Shown here piece by piece: positions 36,303-45,346 of a stretch of 64,000 nt of DNA (position 1 is its first letter; each line of letters begins with the position of its first letter). Under the pieces are notes generated by a model. That model was given only the letters and a program-made list of their open reading frames with translations. It was not told the origin of the DNA and made no database searches. This stretch comes from Prosthecomicrobium sp. N25. Lineage in GTDB: Bacteria; Pseudomonadota; Alphaproteobacteria; Rhizobiales; Ancalomicrobiaceae. Both the position numbers and the translations under genes were made by a program. Location: assembly GCF_037203705.1 (NCBI RefSeq), contig NZ_JBBCAT010000001.1, positions 593,418-657,417 on the forward strand, read 5' to 3'.

Positions 36303-38030
36303 ATGCAGCAGCCGAAGCCCCGCCCGAACCTGACCGTCGCCAGCCCGCGCCCGGTCCTCGAGGTCAAGAACCTCGTCACCCACTTCGCCGTGCGCAACGG
36401 CACCGTGAAGGCCGTCGACGGCGTATCCTTCAAGGTCGAGCGCGGCAAGACCCTCTGCGTGGTTGGCGAGTCCGGTTCGGGCAAGAGCGTGACTGCCCGT
36501 TCCATCCTGCAGATCGTCGACGCCCCGGGCCGGATCGAGGACGGCGAGATCATCCTGTCCCGCGCCGACGGATCGAGCGTCGACCTCGCCCGGCTCGATC
36601 CGCGCGGGCGCGAGATCCGCGCCGTCCGTGGCCGGGACATCGCCATGATTTTCCAGGAGCCGATGTCGTCGCTGTCGCCCGTCCACACCGTCGGCGACCA
36701 GATCGTCGAGGTGCTGCGCCTCCACCTCGGCATGTCCAAGAAGGCCGCCCGCGAGCGCGCCGTCGACCTCCTGCGCCAGGTCGAGATTCCCAACCCCGAC
36801 AAGGCCATCGACCGCTACACCTTCGAGTTTTCCGGCGGCATGCGCCAGCGCGCCATGATCGCCATGGCGCTTGCCTGCGAGCCGCTGCTCCTCATCGCCG
36901 ACGAGCCGACCACAGCACTCGACGTGACGACCCAGGCCGAGATCCTCGACCTCATCAAGCGCCTGCAGAAGTCCCACGGCATGGCCGTGATGTTCATCAC
37001 CCACGACATGGGCGTGGTCGCCGAGATCGCCGACGACGTGCTGGTCATGCACTACGGCAAGGTCAAGGAATATGCCGACGTGGAGACCATCTTCCACGCG
37101 CCGCAGGACCCCTACACGAAGATGCTGATCGGCTCGGTGCTGAAGCTCGAGTCGAAGGCAGAGATCCGCCTCGCCCGCCCGCCGATCCCGGCCGACCGCC
37201 CCCCCGTCATCGAGGTCCGCGACCTCGCCATGCATTTCGGCGCCACCAAGGCGGTCGACGGCGTCTCCCTGTCGGTCCGCCCCGGCGAGACCCTCGGCAT
37301 CGTCGGCGAATCCGGGTCCGGCAAGACCACCATGGGCCGCTGCCTCGTCCGCCTCTACGACCCGACCGAGGGCGTCATCACGTATCGCCGCCCCGACGGC
37401 GCGCAGCTCGACCTCGCCAAGGCGACCGGCGAGGAGCTGAAGCAGATGCGCCGCGAGGTCCGGATGATCTTCCAGGACCCCTTCGGCTCGCTCAATCCGC
37501 GCATGACCGTCGCCCAGGTGATCGGTGAGCCGCTCCTCGTCAACGGCATCGCCAAGGGCCGCGAGCTCGACGACCGCGTCGCCCATCTGATGGAACAGGT
37601 CGGCCTCGACCCGTCCTGGCGCGAACGCTACCCGCACGCCTTCTCGGGCGGCCAGCGCCAGCGCATCGGAATCGCACGCGCCATCGCGCTGAAACCGCGC
37701 GTCATCGTCGCCGACGAAGCCACGTCGGCCCTCGACGTGTCACTGCGCTTCCAGGTCCTCGACCTGCTGATGAGGCTCCAGGACGAGCTGAACCTCGCCT
37801 ATGTCTTCATCAGCCACGACATCGGCGTCATCCGCTACATGTGCGACCGCGTCGCCGTCATGTACCGGGGCCGCCTCGTCGAGGTCGGCGAGGCCGAGCA
37901 GGTCTGCGACCGCCCGGTCCACGACTACACCAAGGCCCTGATCTCCGCGATCCCACGCCCCGACCCCCGCCATCGCTCCATCCACGCCCGCGTCCGCTAC
38001 ACCGGCCCGGGCGCCGCGAAGAGCGCATGA
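36303..38030 (+). CDS. ABC transporter, two fused ATPase domains (DppD-DppF type)
   Basis: Protein of 575 residues with two complete nucleotide-binding domains. The first has Walker A GESGSGKS (near residue 57), signature [15 protein letters not shown] and Walker [13 protein letters not shown]. The second has GESGSGKT (near 337), [15 protein letters not shown] and [12 protein letters not shown]. Each is followed by the C-terminal helical extension of oligopeptide-type ATPases. It energises the two permeases upstream. Fused NBDs are common in this transporter class in Rhizobiales. Confidence 0.93.
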   Translation: MQQPKPRPNLTVASPRPVLEVKNLVTHFAVRNGTVKAVDGVSFKVERGKTLCVVGESGSGKSVTARSILQIVDAPGRIEDGEIILSRADGSSVDLARLDPRGREIRAVRGRDIAMIFQEPMSSLSPVHTVGDQIVEVLRLHLGMSKKAARERAVDLLRQVEIPNPDKAIDRYTFEFSGGMRQRAMIAMALACEPLLLIADEPTTALDVTTQAEILDLIKRLQKSHGMAVMFITHDMGVVAEIADDVLVMHYGKVKEYADVETIFHAPQDPYTKMLIGSVLKLESKAEIRLARPPIPADRPPVIEVRDLAMHFGATKAVDGVSLSVRPGETLGIVGESGSGKTTMGRCLVRLYDPTEGVITYRRPDGAQLDLAKATGEELKQMRREVRMIFQDPFGSLNPRMTVAQVIGEPLLVNGIAKGRELDDRVAHLMEQVGLDPSWRERYPHAFSGGQRQRIGIARAIALKPRVIVADEATSALDVSLRFQVLDLLMRLQDELNLAYVFISHDIGVIRYMCDRVAVMYRGRLVEVGEAEQVCDRPVHDYTKALISAIPRPDPRHRSIHARVRYTGPGAAKSA

Positions 38031-38170
38031 GGTCCGCGATGCCGCGCGGTCCCGGCGAGACATCTTCCGGCGCCCGGCGTGCCCGGGGCCGGGCGGACGC
38101 CCGGACCTGGAACCCGGGCCGACCAGACCGTCGCCATGCCTGAGCCTTCGATCCTCCCCGGAGCGCCACG

Positions 38171-39397
38171 ATGAAGATCACCGAGATCCGTACCTTCCTC
38201 ATGCATGCCGGCCAGCCGGACCCCGAGAAGTGGGCCTCCGACGGCAATTCCGGCAACCGGACCGACCTCAACAAGCTGTCGGGCTACCGCAACTGGCTCT
38301 TCGTCAAGGTCTACACCGACGCCGGGATCACAGGCATCGGCGAGTGCTCCGGCTGGCCGCGCGTGATCGAGACGGCCGTGAAGGACATGAGCGCGATCCT
38401 GGTCGGCGAGGATCCGACCCACATCGAGCGGCTCTGGCAGAAGATGCAGATCGCCATGATGGGCCACGGCATGCTCGGCACGGTCGGGGCCGGCGCCATG
38501 ACGGGCATCGACATGGCGCTCTGGGACATCAAGGGCAAGGCGCTCGGCACCCCCGTCTGGAACCTGCTCGGCGGCAAGGTGCGCGACAAGGTCCGCATCT
38601 ACACCCACGCCAACTCCGCCCGCATCGCGCTCTCCGCCAAGGAGCGCGGCATCATGACCATCAAGTGCGGCGGCGTGTCCGACCCCGTCCGCAAGGTTGC
38701 GATGCTGCGCGAGGCGGTCGGCGACGAGATGGACATCGCCATCGACCTGCACGGGCCCCCGTGGATGACCCCAGCCGACGCCGCCCGCCTCGCCCGCGCC
38801 CTCGAGCCCTACAATCTCCTCTGGATCGAGGACCCGATCGCGCCCGAGAACCTCGACGGCTACCGCCGCATCCGCGACTCCGCCCACGTGCCGCTGGCCG
38901 CCGGTGAGCGTATGGCGACCATCTTCGGGGAGCGCGAACTGATCGAGAACGACCTCGTCGACGTGCTCCAGCCCGACACCGGCCGCGCCGGCGGCATCAC
39001 CCAGATGAAGAAGATCGCCGCCATGGCGGAGGCCCATCACATCATGATGGCCCCCCATTCCGGCTCGCTCGGCCCGGTCGCCGAATACGCCGCCCTGCAC
39101 CTGATGGCCTCGATCCCCAACGCCCTCATCCTGGAGCGCATCGAGGACGACTGGCCGGGCCGCTACGAGACGATCGTGCCCCATCCGAAACAGGAGAACG
39201 GCTGGATCACCGTCCCGGACGCCCCCGGCCTCGGCTGCGACATCGACGAGGCCTTCGTGGCCCGCTTCCCCTCCGAGGGCAACCTCATGGTGCCGGTGAC
39301 CGAGAAGGGCCAGAGCTACGCGGCGGGCACCTTCCGCGAGCACGTCTACACCCAGACCCGCCTCCGCCGCGGGGTCTATTTCGATGCCTCCAAGTGA
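38171..39397 (+). CDS. Enolase-superfamily (mandelate racemase) acid sugar dehydratase, first copy
   Basis: Protein of 408 residues. The three metal ligands are Asp192 (AIDLHG), Glu220 (LWIEDP) and Glu246 (AAGERM). Lys165 (TIKCGG) and His296 (APHSGS) are the general base and acid candidates, the arrangement of sugar acid dehydratases such as gluconate or galactonate dehydratase. Substrate cannot be assigned from sequence alone. GGAG eight bases before ATG. It follows the ABC ATPase after 140 bp and is nine bp before a second, clearly different superfamily member. Confidence 0.85.
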   Translation: MKITEIRTFLMHAGQPDPEKWASDGNSGNRTDLNKLSGYRNWLFVKVYTDAGITGIGECSGWPRVIETAVKDMSAILVGEDPTHIERLWQKMQIAMMGHGMLGTVGAGAMTGIDMALWDIKGKALGTPVWNLLGGKVRDKVRIYTHANSARIALSAKERGIMTIKCGGVSDPVRKVAMLREAVGDEMDIAIDLHGPPWMTPADAARLARALEPYNLLWIEDPIAPENLDGYRRIRDSAHVPLAAGERMATIFGERELIENDLVDVLQPDTGRAGGITQMKKIAAMAEAHHIMMAPHSGSLGPVAEYAALHLMASIPNALILERIEDDWPGRYETIVPHPKQENGWITVPDAPGLGCDIDEAFVARFPSEGNLMVPVTEKGQSYAAGTFREHVYTQTRLRRGVYFDASK

Positions 39398-39406
39398 GCC
39401 GGTGAC

Positions 39407-40594
39407 ATGAAGATCGATCGCATGCGGGTCTACATGACCCGCGACAAGGACCGCCCGCGCGTCGTCGTGGCGCTCGACACCGACGACGGCCTGACCGGCT
39501 GGGGCGAGTGCTACAACCACGGCCCCGACAAGGCCCTGCCGCCGCTGCTCGACTACCTGATGGGCTTCATCCAGGGCCAGGACCCGACCCGCGTCGACTT
39601 CCTGGTCAACTTGATGGTCCAGCAGTGCCGCTTTCCGCCGGGCGCCCTCGGGCTCGCGGCGATCTCCGCCATCGACCACTGCCTCTGGGACATCTCCGCC
39701 AAGGCCCTCGGGGTCCCCGTCTACCGGCTCCTCGGCGGCGCCGTGCGCGACCGTGTCCGGGTCTATTCCGGCGTCTACACCGCGCCCGATCCCGACAAGG
39801 CCCGCGACGAACTCGACCGGCTCAACGCCGACTGGGGCGTCACCGCCTTCAAGCTCTCGCCCTGGCGCATCGACATCCACGCCCATCGCTGGGGTGAGGT
39901 GGTGCGCACCAGCGCGGAGTATTTCCGTCAGCTGCGCGAGACGATCCGCGCCGACTACGACATCGCCTTCGACGCCCATGCCAAGATCTTCGAGCCGATC
40001 CAGGCCGTCCAGCTCGGCAACGCGCTCGCCCCCTACGACCCCATGTTCTTCGAGGAACCGCTGCGGCCGGAGAACATCGAGGTCTGGGGCGACCTGAAGA
40101 AGCAGTTGGTTTGCCGGCTCGCGACCGGCGAATCCCTCTACAGCCGCTTCGAGTTCCTCCGGCTTCTAAATGCGCGAGGCGCCGACATCGTCCAGCCGGA
40201 CATCTGCGTGGTCGGCGGCGTCACCGAGATGCGCCGGATCGCGGCGCTCGCCGAGGCCCACTATGTCTCCGTCGCCCCGCACAACCCGATGGGGCCGCTG
40301 GCGACGGCCGTGAACGTCCACTTCTCCGCGGCCCAGCAGAACTTCCTGGTGCTCGAGTACCGCCTGCCGACCGGCCCCGTCTACGCCTACGGCGGCAACG
40401 ACCTCGTCGCCAAGATCGACGCGGCCAAGTACGTCGCCGACCCCTACCTGCCCAAGGACGGCTACCTCGACCTCCGGCCGGAGCGACCCGGCTGGGGCGT
40501 GGAGATGGACATGGAGGTCCTCGCGCGCGACGACTACGTGCACTGGCAGCGCCGGGTGCCGAAGCGCCCAGACGGTTCCTACGCCTTCGCCTAA
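39407..40594 (+). CDS. Enolase-superfamily (mandelate racemase) acid sugar dehydratase, second copy
   Basis: Protein of 395 residues in the same superfamily but of a different subgroup from its neighbour, resembling D-galactonate dehydratase-like proteins. Metal ligands: Asp189 (AFDAHAK), Glu216 or 217 (FFEEPL) and Glu242 (ATGESL). Lys149 (FKLSPWR) and His292 (APHNPMGP) complete the site. N-terminal capping domain: TGWGECYNHGPDKAL. Two dehydratases side by side suggest two epimeric substrates or two steps of one route. Confidence 0.85.
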   Translation: MKIDRMRVYMTRDKDRPRVVVALDTDDGLTGWGECYNHGPDKALPPLLDYLMGFIQGQDPTRVDFLVNLMVQQCRFPPGALGLAAISAIDHCLWDISAKALGVPVYRLLGGAVRDRVRVYSGVYTAPDPDKARDELDRLNADWGVTAFKLSPWRIDIHAHRWGEVVRTSAEYFRQLRETIRADYDIAFDAHAKIFEPIQAVQLGNALAPYDPMFFEEPLRPENIEVWGDLKKQLVCRLATGESLYSRFEFLRLLNARGADIVQPDICVVGGVTEMRRIAALAEAHYVSVAPHNPMGPLATAVNVHFSAAQQNFLVLEYRLPTGPVYAYGGNDLVAKIDAAKYVADPYLPKDGYLDLRPERPGWGVEMDMEVLARDDYVHWQRRVPKRPDGSYAFA

Positions 40595-40606
40595 GGGAGA
40601 GACCCG

Positions 40607-41575
40607 ATGCCGCTCCGAGACGACGTGCAAGCGATGATGAGGGATATCGCCGCCTGGCAGCAGGCGAACGCCGTCCCGCCCCGGGCTGAGCAGACGGTCG
40701 CCGACATGCGGTCGATCTATTCGCGCCAGGCCGAACTCCGCGAGACCGACGCGGTCCCGACGGTCGCCGAGGAGCGCGACGCCACCGCCGAGACCCGAGC
40801 CGGCCACCGCCGCGTCCGGGTCTTCACGCCCGACGCTCCCGGGCCCCTGCCGGTGGTCGTCTACGTCCATGGCGGCGGCTACGTGATCGGCGGCATCGAC
40901 GAGACGGCCGCAGAGGCCCGCCGGCTGGCCGCCGGCATCCCCGCCCAGGTCGTCTCGATCTCCTACCGCCTCGCGCCCGAGCATCCCTGGCCGGCGGCCA
41001 TCGAGGACGTCGAGGACCAGATCTCCGACATCGCCGCGGGCTATGTGGACGGCGTACCCAGGGGGCCGCTGGCGGTGGCCGGAACCAGCGCGGGCGCCGG
41101 CCTGGCGGTCGCCGCCACGCTCCGCCTCATAGAGCGGAAGCGCTGCCCCGTGGCGCTCCTGGCACTGATGAGCCCCTGCCTGGACCTCACCCTGTCCAGC
41201 CCCTCCGTGGACCTCTACGGCACCGGCTACCAGCTCGAGCGCGCCTCCATGGAGCGCTTCGCCGAGCTCTACGTGCCCGCCGGCATGGACCGGGCCCACC
41301 CGGACCTGTCGCCCGCCCGGCACCCGGTGCCGGACCGCTTCCCGCCGACGATCCTCTTCGCCGCCGAATGTGATCCGCTCGCCGACGATGCCGCGCTCTT
41401 CGCCCGCCGGCTGGCCGAGGCCGGCATCCGCTACCGCCTGCGCCACGTCCAGGGGGTCACGCACGGCTTCAACAACTGGTTCGGCCGCCTGCCCTCGACC
41501 GCCGCCGACCTGGACCTGCTGCACAAGGCCATCGCCGAGGAGGCCGCGCGCTTCACCGGTCCCGAGGTCGGGTGA
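40607..41575 (+). CDS. Alpha/beta hydrolase, hormone-sensitive lipase (HSL) family
   Basis: Protein of 322 residues. The oxyanion loop HGGGYVIGG starts at residue 88 and the nucleophile is Ser161 in GTSAGAG. The acid is in FAAECDPLADDA and the histidine in THGFNNW, giving a full triad. No signal peptide, so it acts in the cytoplasm. In this locus it may remove an ester (for example acetyl or feruloyl) from the imported sugar or open a lactone; the sequence does not decide. GGGAGAG precedes the ATG, and the gene sits 12 bp after the second dehydratase. Confidence 0.85.
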   Translation: MPLRDDVQAMMRDIAAWQQANAVPPRAEQTVADMRSIYSRQAELRETDAVPTVAEERDATAETRAGHRRVRVFTPDAPGPLPVVVYVHGGGYVIGGIDETAAEARRLAAGIPAQVVSISYRLAPEHPWPAAIEDVEDQISDIAAGYVDGVPRGPLAVAGTSAGAGLAVAATLRLIERKRCPVALLALMSPCLDLTLSSPSVDLYGTGYQLERASMERFAELYVPAGMDRAHPDLSPARHPVPDRFPPTILFAAECDPLADDAALFARRLAEAGIRYRLRHVQGVTHGFNNWFGRLPSTAADLDLLHKAIAEEAARFTGPEVG

Positions 41576-41583
41576 TGGCGGGT

Positions 41584-41648
41584 CGGCACGGCCAGCCGGC
41601 GCTGACGCCCGCCCCCCGCCGCGCGGGGGCGGGAAGGGGGGCGTGCCG
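41584..41648. terminator. Nested hairpin between convergent genes, candidate bidirectional terminator
   Basis: Outer arms CGGCACG (41584-41590) and CGTGCCG (41642-41648) enclose an inner GC-only stem, CCCGCCCCC (41608-41616) with GGGGGCGGG (41625-41633). It fills the 80-bp space between the HSL-type hydrolase and the convergent SMP-30 gene. No T-run, so strength is uncertain. Confidence 0.5.
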
Positions 41649-41655
41649 TCCCCCC

Positions 41656-42543
41656 TCAGAGCCCCGGCAGGCGCTCGCCGAAGCGCGCGATCGGCGCCCC
41701 CGCCACGTCGGACGCCAGCGCCACCAGCGTGCCCGCGACCTTGGTGCCGGTCCGGTCGGTCGTGAGGGACGTGACATAGAGCGTCTTCAGGTCCTTGCCG
41801 CCGAAGCAGGGCATGGTCGGCGCCGGCATCGGCATGACGAGCTTGCGCTCGAGCGTGCCGTCCGGCGCGATCCGGTTGAGGCAGCCCGCCGAGACCCCGG
41901 CCGACCAGTAGAAGCCCTCCGCGTCGCAGGCCGCTCCGTCCGGCCGCCCGTCCTCGTTTTCCAGCACGCAGACCTGGCGCCGGTTGGAGACGCCGCCGTT
42001 GGCGAGGTCGTACGCGAAGGTCTCGACCCACTTCTGGCTGGAGTCCGAGTGCCACAGGGTCCGCCCGTCCGGCGACCATGCGAGCCCGTTCGAAACCGTG
42101 AGCCCGTCCAGGATCTTCTGGAAACGGCCGTCGGCCTCCACCCGATACAGCGCCGCCATCGGCTGCCGCTCCGGGCGGTCGTCCATCGTCCCGACCCAGA
42201 AGCGTCCGTCCGGGGCGACCTTTCCGTCGTTGTAGCGGTTGGTCGGCCGGTCGGGCTCCGGGTGGCACAGGAGATCGAGGCTGCGCCGGGCGAAGTCGTA
42301 GATGTGGATCCCGTGCTTCAGCGCGACCACGGCCTTGCCGCCGGCCATCAGCCCGAAGCTGCCGATCGCGCTCGGCATGTCGTGCCGCTCGAGCTTCAGC
42401 GTGGCGGGGTCGAGCCGGAACAGCGCCGGCGCCGGGATGTCGACGAAGAGCAGCGTGCCCGTCTCCTCGTCCCAGGTCGGCCCCTCGCCGCAGCCGAGCG
42501 GCAGGTCGATCAGCGGCGTCACGGTCGGATGCTCGATCTTCAT
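41656..42543 (-). CDS. SMP-30/gluconolactonase/regucalcin family lactonase
   Basis: Six-bladed beta-propeller of 295 residues. Glu20 in GCGEGPTWD is the expected metal ligand; NRYNDGKVAPDGRFWVGTMD and TVSNGLAWSPDGRTLWHSDS supply the Asn and Asp ligands. The family hydrolyses sugar acid lactones, which would follow the uronate dehydrogenase-like enzyme. ATG 42543 gives the standard start. It is the only gene on the minus strand within the catabolic block (34-45 kb), so it has its own promoter in the 121-bp spacer shared with the DHDPS-family gene. Confidence 0.88.
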   Translation of the reverse strand: MKIEHPTVTPLIDLPLGCGEGPTWDEETGTLLFVDIPAPALFRLDPATLKLERHDMPSAIGSFGLMAGGKAVVALKHGIHIYDFARRSLDLLCHPEPDRPTNRYNDGKVAPDGRFWVGTMDDRPERQPMAALYRVEADGRFQKILDGLTVSNGLAWSPDGRTLWHSDSSQKWVETFAYDLANGGVSNRRQVCVLENEDGRPDGAACDAEGFYWSAGVSAGCLNRIAPDGTLERKLVMPMPAPTMPCFGGKDLKTLYVTSLTTDRTGTKVAGTLVALASDVAGAPIARFGERLPGL

Positions 42544-42664
42544 GGACTGCTCCTCGCAGGGCCCGCCCGGTCTTCGCGTCGCCGGCTCGCCCCCCGGCGG
42601 CCTAGCCGATTTCCAAAGCCGGGCCAAGGCCTGCGCCCGCCCCCTTTCGAGAAGGACCCGAGCC

Positions 42665-43585
42665 ATGACCCCCGTTGAGATCCGCGCCGCCCTCGGCGGC
42701 ATTTCCGGCGTGCACGTCACGCCCTACGACGCCGAGGGCGCCGTCGACCGGGCCCTGCTGGCGCGGGTGGTCGACCGCATCGCCGCCGGGGGGATCCACA
42801 ATATCGTGTCGGCCGGCAACACCGGCGAGTTCTACGCCCTGACCCCCGACGAGGTCCGCCTCGTGCACGACGGCTGCATCGCCGCGAACGCCGGCCGCGC
42901 CATGGTCACCGCCGGGGTCGGCCGGTCGCTGAAGGAGGCCGTCGAACTCGGCCGCCGTGCGGCCGCCGGCGGCGCCGACGCCGTCATGGTCCACCAGCCG
43001 CTCGACCCCTTCGCGGCCCCGCAGTCCCAGGCGGCCTATTTTGAGGCGGTGGCCGACGCCCTGACGATCCCGGTCGTCGCCTACGTCCGCTCCGACGCCA
43101 TGAGCCTGAAGCTCCTCGCCGGCCTCGCCGAGCACCCCAACATCGCCGCGGTTAAATTCGCCACGCCGAACCTCATGCTGCTGGCGGAATGCGTGCGGGC
43201 TGCATCCGAGACGTCGGCTCTCTGGGTCTGCGGCCTCGCCGAGGGCTGGGCCGGCCCGTTCTACGCGGTCGGCGCCCGCGGCTTCACCTCGGGGCTCGTC
43301 AATGTCGACCCGGCCCGCTCGCTCGCCATCTGGCGCGCGCTGGAGGAGGGCAGGGCGGCCAACGCGCGCGCCCTCGTCGACACCATCGCGCTCTTCGAGA
43401 GCCTGCGCACCCGCTATGGGAATGGCGCCAACGTCACGGTCGTCAAGGCCGCGCTGGAGCGGCAGGGCTACCCGGTCGGCCCCGTGCGCCTGCCCGGCCT
43501 GCCCCGCCTGGACCCGGCCGACGCCGACGCTCTCGCCACGATCCTGGACGCCTGGGCCCGCGACGGCCTGCGCACCGCCGCCTGA
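42665..43585 (+). CDS. DHDPS/NAL-family aldolase or dehydratase
   Basis: TIM-barrel Schiff-base enzyme of 306 residues. Lys164 in AAVKFATPN is the catalytic lysine; Tyr140 in VVAYVRSD and the substrate loop SAGNTGEFYALT (49-60) are family features. Members in sugar acid loci are keto-deoxy acid aldolases, 5-dehydro-4-deoxyglucarate dehydratase or 2-keto-3-deoxy-arabinonate dehydratase. The RSD after the tyrosine is not the usual NxP of DHDPS, against a lysine biosynthesis role. It starts the last two-gene unit with the IlvD/Edd enzyme, 11 bp apart. Confidence 0.85.
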   Translation: MTPVEIRAALGGISGVHVTPYDAEGAVDRALLARVVDRIAAGGIHNIVSAGNTGEFYALTPDEVRLVHDGCIAANAGRAMVTAGVGRSLKEAVELGRRAAAGGADAVMVHQPLDPFAAPQSQAAYFEAVADALTIPVVAYVRSDAMSLKLLAGLAEHPNIAAVKFATPNLMLLAECVRAASETSALWVCGLAEGWAGPFYAVGARGFTSGLVNVDPARSLAIWRALEEGRAANARALVDTIALFESLRTRYGNGANVTVVKAALERQGYPVGPVRLPGLPRLDPADADALATILDAWARDGLRTAA

Positions 43586-43596
43586 AGGACCCGAGC

Positions 43597-45321
43597 ATGA
43601 CCCGCAAGACCCCCGAGACCCTGCGCAGCCACCGTTGGTTCGGCGCCACCGACCTGCGCTCCTTCGGCCACCGCTCGCGCACCCTGCAGATGGGCTACCG
43701 ATACGAGGACTTCGCCCGCAAGCCCGTCATCGCGCTGATCAACACCTGGAGCGACCTCAACCCCTGCCACACCCACCTGCGCACCCGCGCCGAAGAGGTC
43801 AAGCGCGGCATCTGGGCGGCGGGCGGCTTCCCCGTCGAACTGCCGGCGATCTCCCTCTCCGAGAGCATGGTCAAGCCGACCACCATGCTCTACCGCAACT
43901 TCCTCGCCATGGAGACCGAGGAACTGCTGCGCTCCCACCCGGTCGACGGGGCCGTCCTGCTCGGCGGCTGCGACAAGACCACGCCAGGCCTGCTGATGGG
44001 CGCGATCTCCATGGACCTGCCGGCGATCTTCCTGCCCGCCGGCCCGATGCTGCGCGGCAACTGGGGCGGCCGCGTCCTCGGCTCGGGCTCCGACGTCTGG
44101 AAATACTGGGCCGACAAGGAGGCCGGCACCATCACGGAGGCCGACTGGCGCGAGATGGAGTCCGGCATCGCCCGCTCCTTCGGCACCTGCATGACCATGG
44201 GCACCGCCTCCACGATGGCCGGCATCGTCGAGGCCATGGGCATGATGCTGCCCGGCGCCGGGTCGATCCCGGCCGCCGACAGCGCCCATTCCCGCATGGC
44301 GACCGCCTGCGGCGAGCGCATCGTCCAGATGGTCTGGGACGACCTGACCCCGAAGCGCATCCTCACCGCCGGCTCCTTCCACAACGCCATCGTGGCCCTG
44401 ATGGCCATGGCCGGGTCGACCAACGGCATCGTCCACGTCCTCGCCATGGCGCGCCGCGCCGGCGTGGACCTGACGCTCGACGACTTCGAGCGCCTGTCGA
44501 ACGCGGTCGGCGTCATCGCCAACCTGCGCCCCTCCGGCGAGTTCCTGATGGAGGACTTCCACTATGCGGGCGGCTTCGCGGCTTTCTTCAAGACCCTGGC
44601 GCCGGTCCTGAAGAACGGCGAGATGACCGTCACGGGCCGGACCCTCGGCGAGAATTTCGCCGACGCCAAGGTCTGGAACGACGACGTCATCCGCCCCCTC
44701 GACCGCCCGATCGCGGCCGGCGGCGGTATCGCGGTCCTGCGCGGCAACATCGCCCCGGACGGCTGCATCATCAAGCCGACCGCGGCCGAGCCGCGCCTCC
44801 TGAAGCACCGCGGTCCGGCGCTCGTCTTCGACAGCTACGACGAGATGCTGAAGGCCGTGAACGACGAGACCCTGGACTGCTCGCCCGACAGCGTGATGGT
44901 GCTCCGCAACGCCGGTCCGGTCGGCGGCCCCGGCATGCCCGAATGGGGCATGCTGCCTATCCCCAGGAAGCTCCTGAAGCAGGGCGTCCGCGACCTCGTG
45001 CGCATCTCCGACGCGCGCATGAGCGGCACCAGCTACGGCGCCTGCATCCTGCACGTTGCGCCCGAGGCCTATGTGGGCGGTCCGCTCGCCGCCGTCCGCA
45101 CCGGCGACATCGTCGCGGTCGACGTCGAGGCCCGGTCCATCCGACTGGAGATCTCCGACGCGGAGCTCGCCGCGCGCCTCGCCGCCTACGTGCCGAAGAC
45201 GCGGCCGGAGCCGCGTGGCTGGGTCCGGCTCCACGCCGCCCACGTCACCCAGGCCGACAAGGGCTGCGACTACGATTTCCTGGAAGGCACCGAGCCGCTG
45301 CCCGAACCGGAGATCCACTGA
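43597..45321 (+). CDS. IlvD/Edd-family sugar acid dehydratase (arabinonate dehydratase-like)
   Basis: Protein of 574 residues. The three Fe-S cysteines of the family are Cys57 (LNPCHTH), Cys125 (GGCDKTTPG) and Cys198 (FGTCMTMGTAST). The opening (LRSHRWFGATDLRSFGHRSR) closely follows pentonate dehydratases such as Rhizobium L-arabinonate dehydratase, which hold a [2Fe-2S] cluster. Likely substrate is a pentonate or hexonate; branched-chain DHAD is unlikely given this N-terminus and context. It is the third dehydratase of the locus. Confidence 0.88.
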   Translation: MTRKTPETLRSHRWFGATDLRSFGHRSRTLQMGYRYEDFARKPVIALINTWSDLNPCHTHLRTRAEEVKRGIWAAGGFPVELPAISLSESMVKPTTMLYRNFLAMETEELLRSHPVDGAVLLGGCDKTTPGLLMGAISMDLPAIFLPAGPMLRGNWGGRVLGSGSDVWKYWADKEAGTITEADWREMESGIARSFGTCMTMGTASTMAGIVEAMGMMLPGAGSIPAADSAHSRMATACGERIVQMVWDDLTPKRILTAGSFHNAIVALMAMAGSTNGIVHVLAMARRAGVDLTLDDFERLSNAVGVIANLRPSGEFLMEDFHYAGGFAAFFKTLAPVLKNGEMTVTGRTLGENFADAKVWNDDVIRPLDRPIAAGGGIAVLRGNIAPDGCIIKPTAAEPRLLKHRGPALVFDSYDEMLKAVNDETLDCSPDSVMVLRNAGPVGGPGMPEWGMLPIPRKLLKQGVRDLVRISDARMSGTSYGACILHVAPEAYVGGPLAAVRTGDIVAVDVEARSIRLEISDAELAARLAAYVPKTRPEPRGWVRLHAAHVTQADKGCDYDFLEGTEPLPEPEIH

Positions 45322-45346
45322 CGTCCGGAACGCGCCGGCGCGGCCC

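Noticed and set aside
42665-43585. dapA of lysine biosynthesis
   Set aside because: The tyrosine motif is AYVRSD and not the usual DapA pattern, and the gene is coupled to a sugar acid dehydratase.
43597-45321. Dihydroxy-acid dehydratase (ilvD) of branched-chain synthesis
   Set aside because: The N-terminal sequence and the sugar acid gene context fit the pentonate dehydratase branch of the family.
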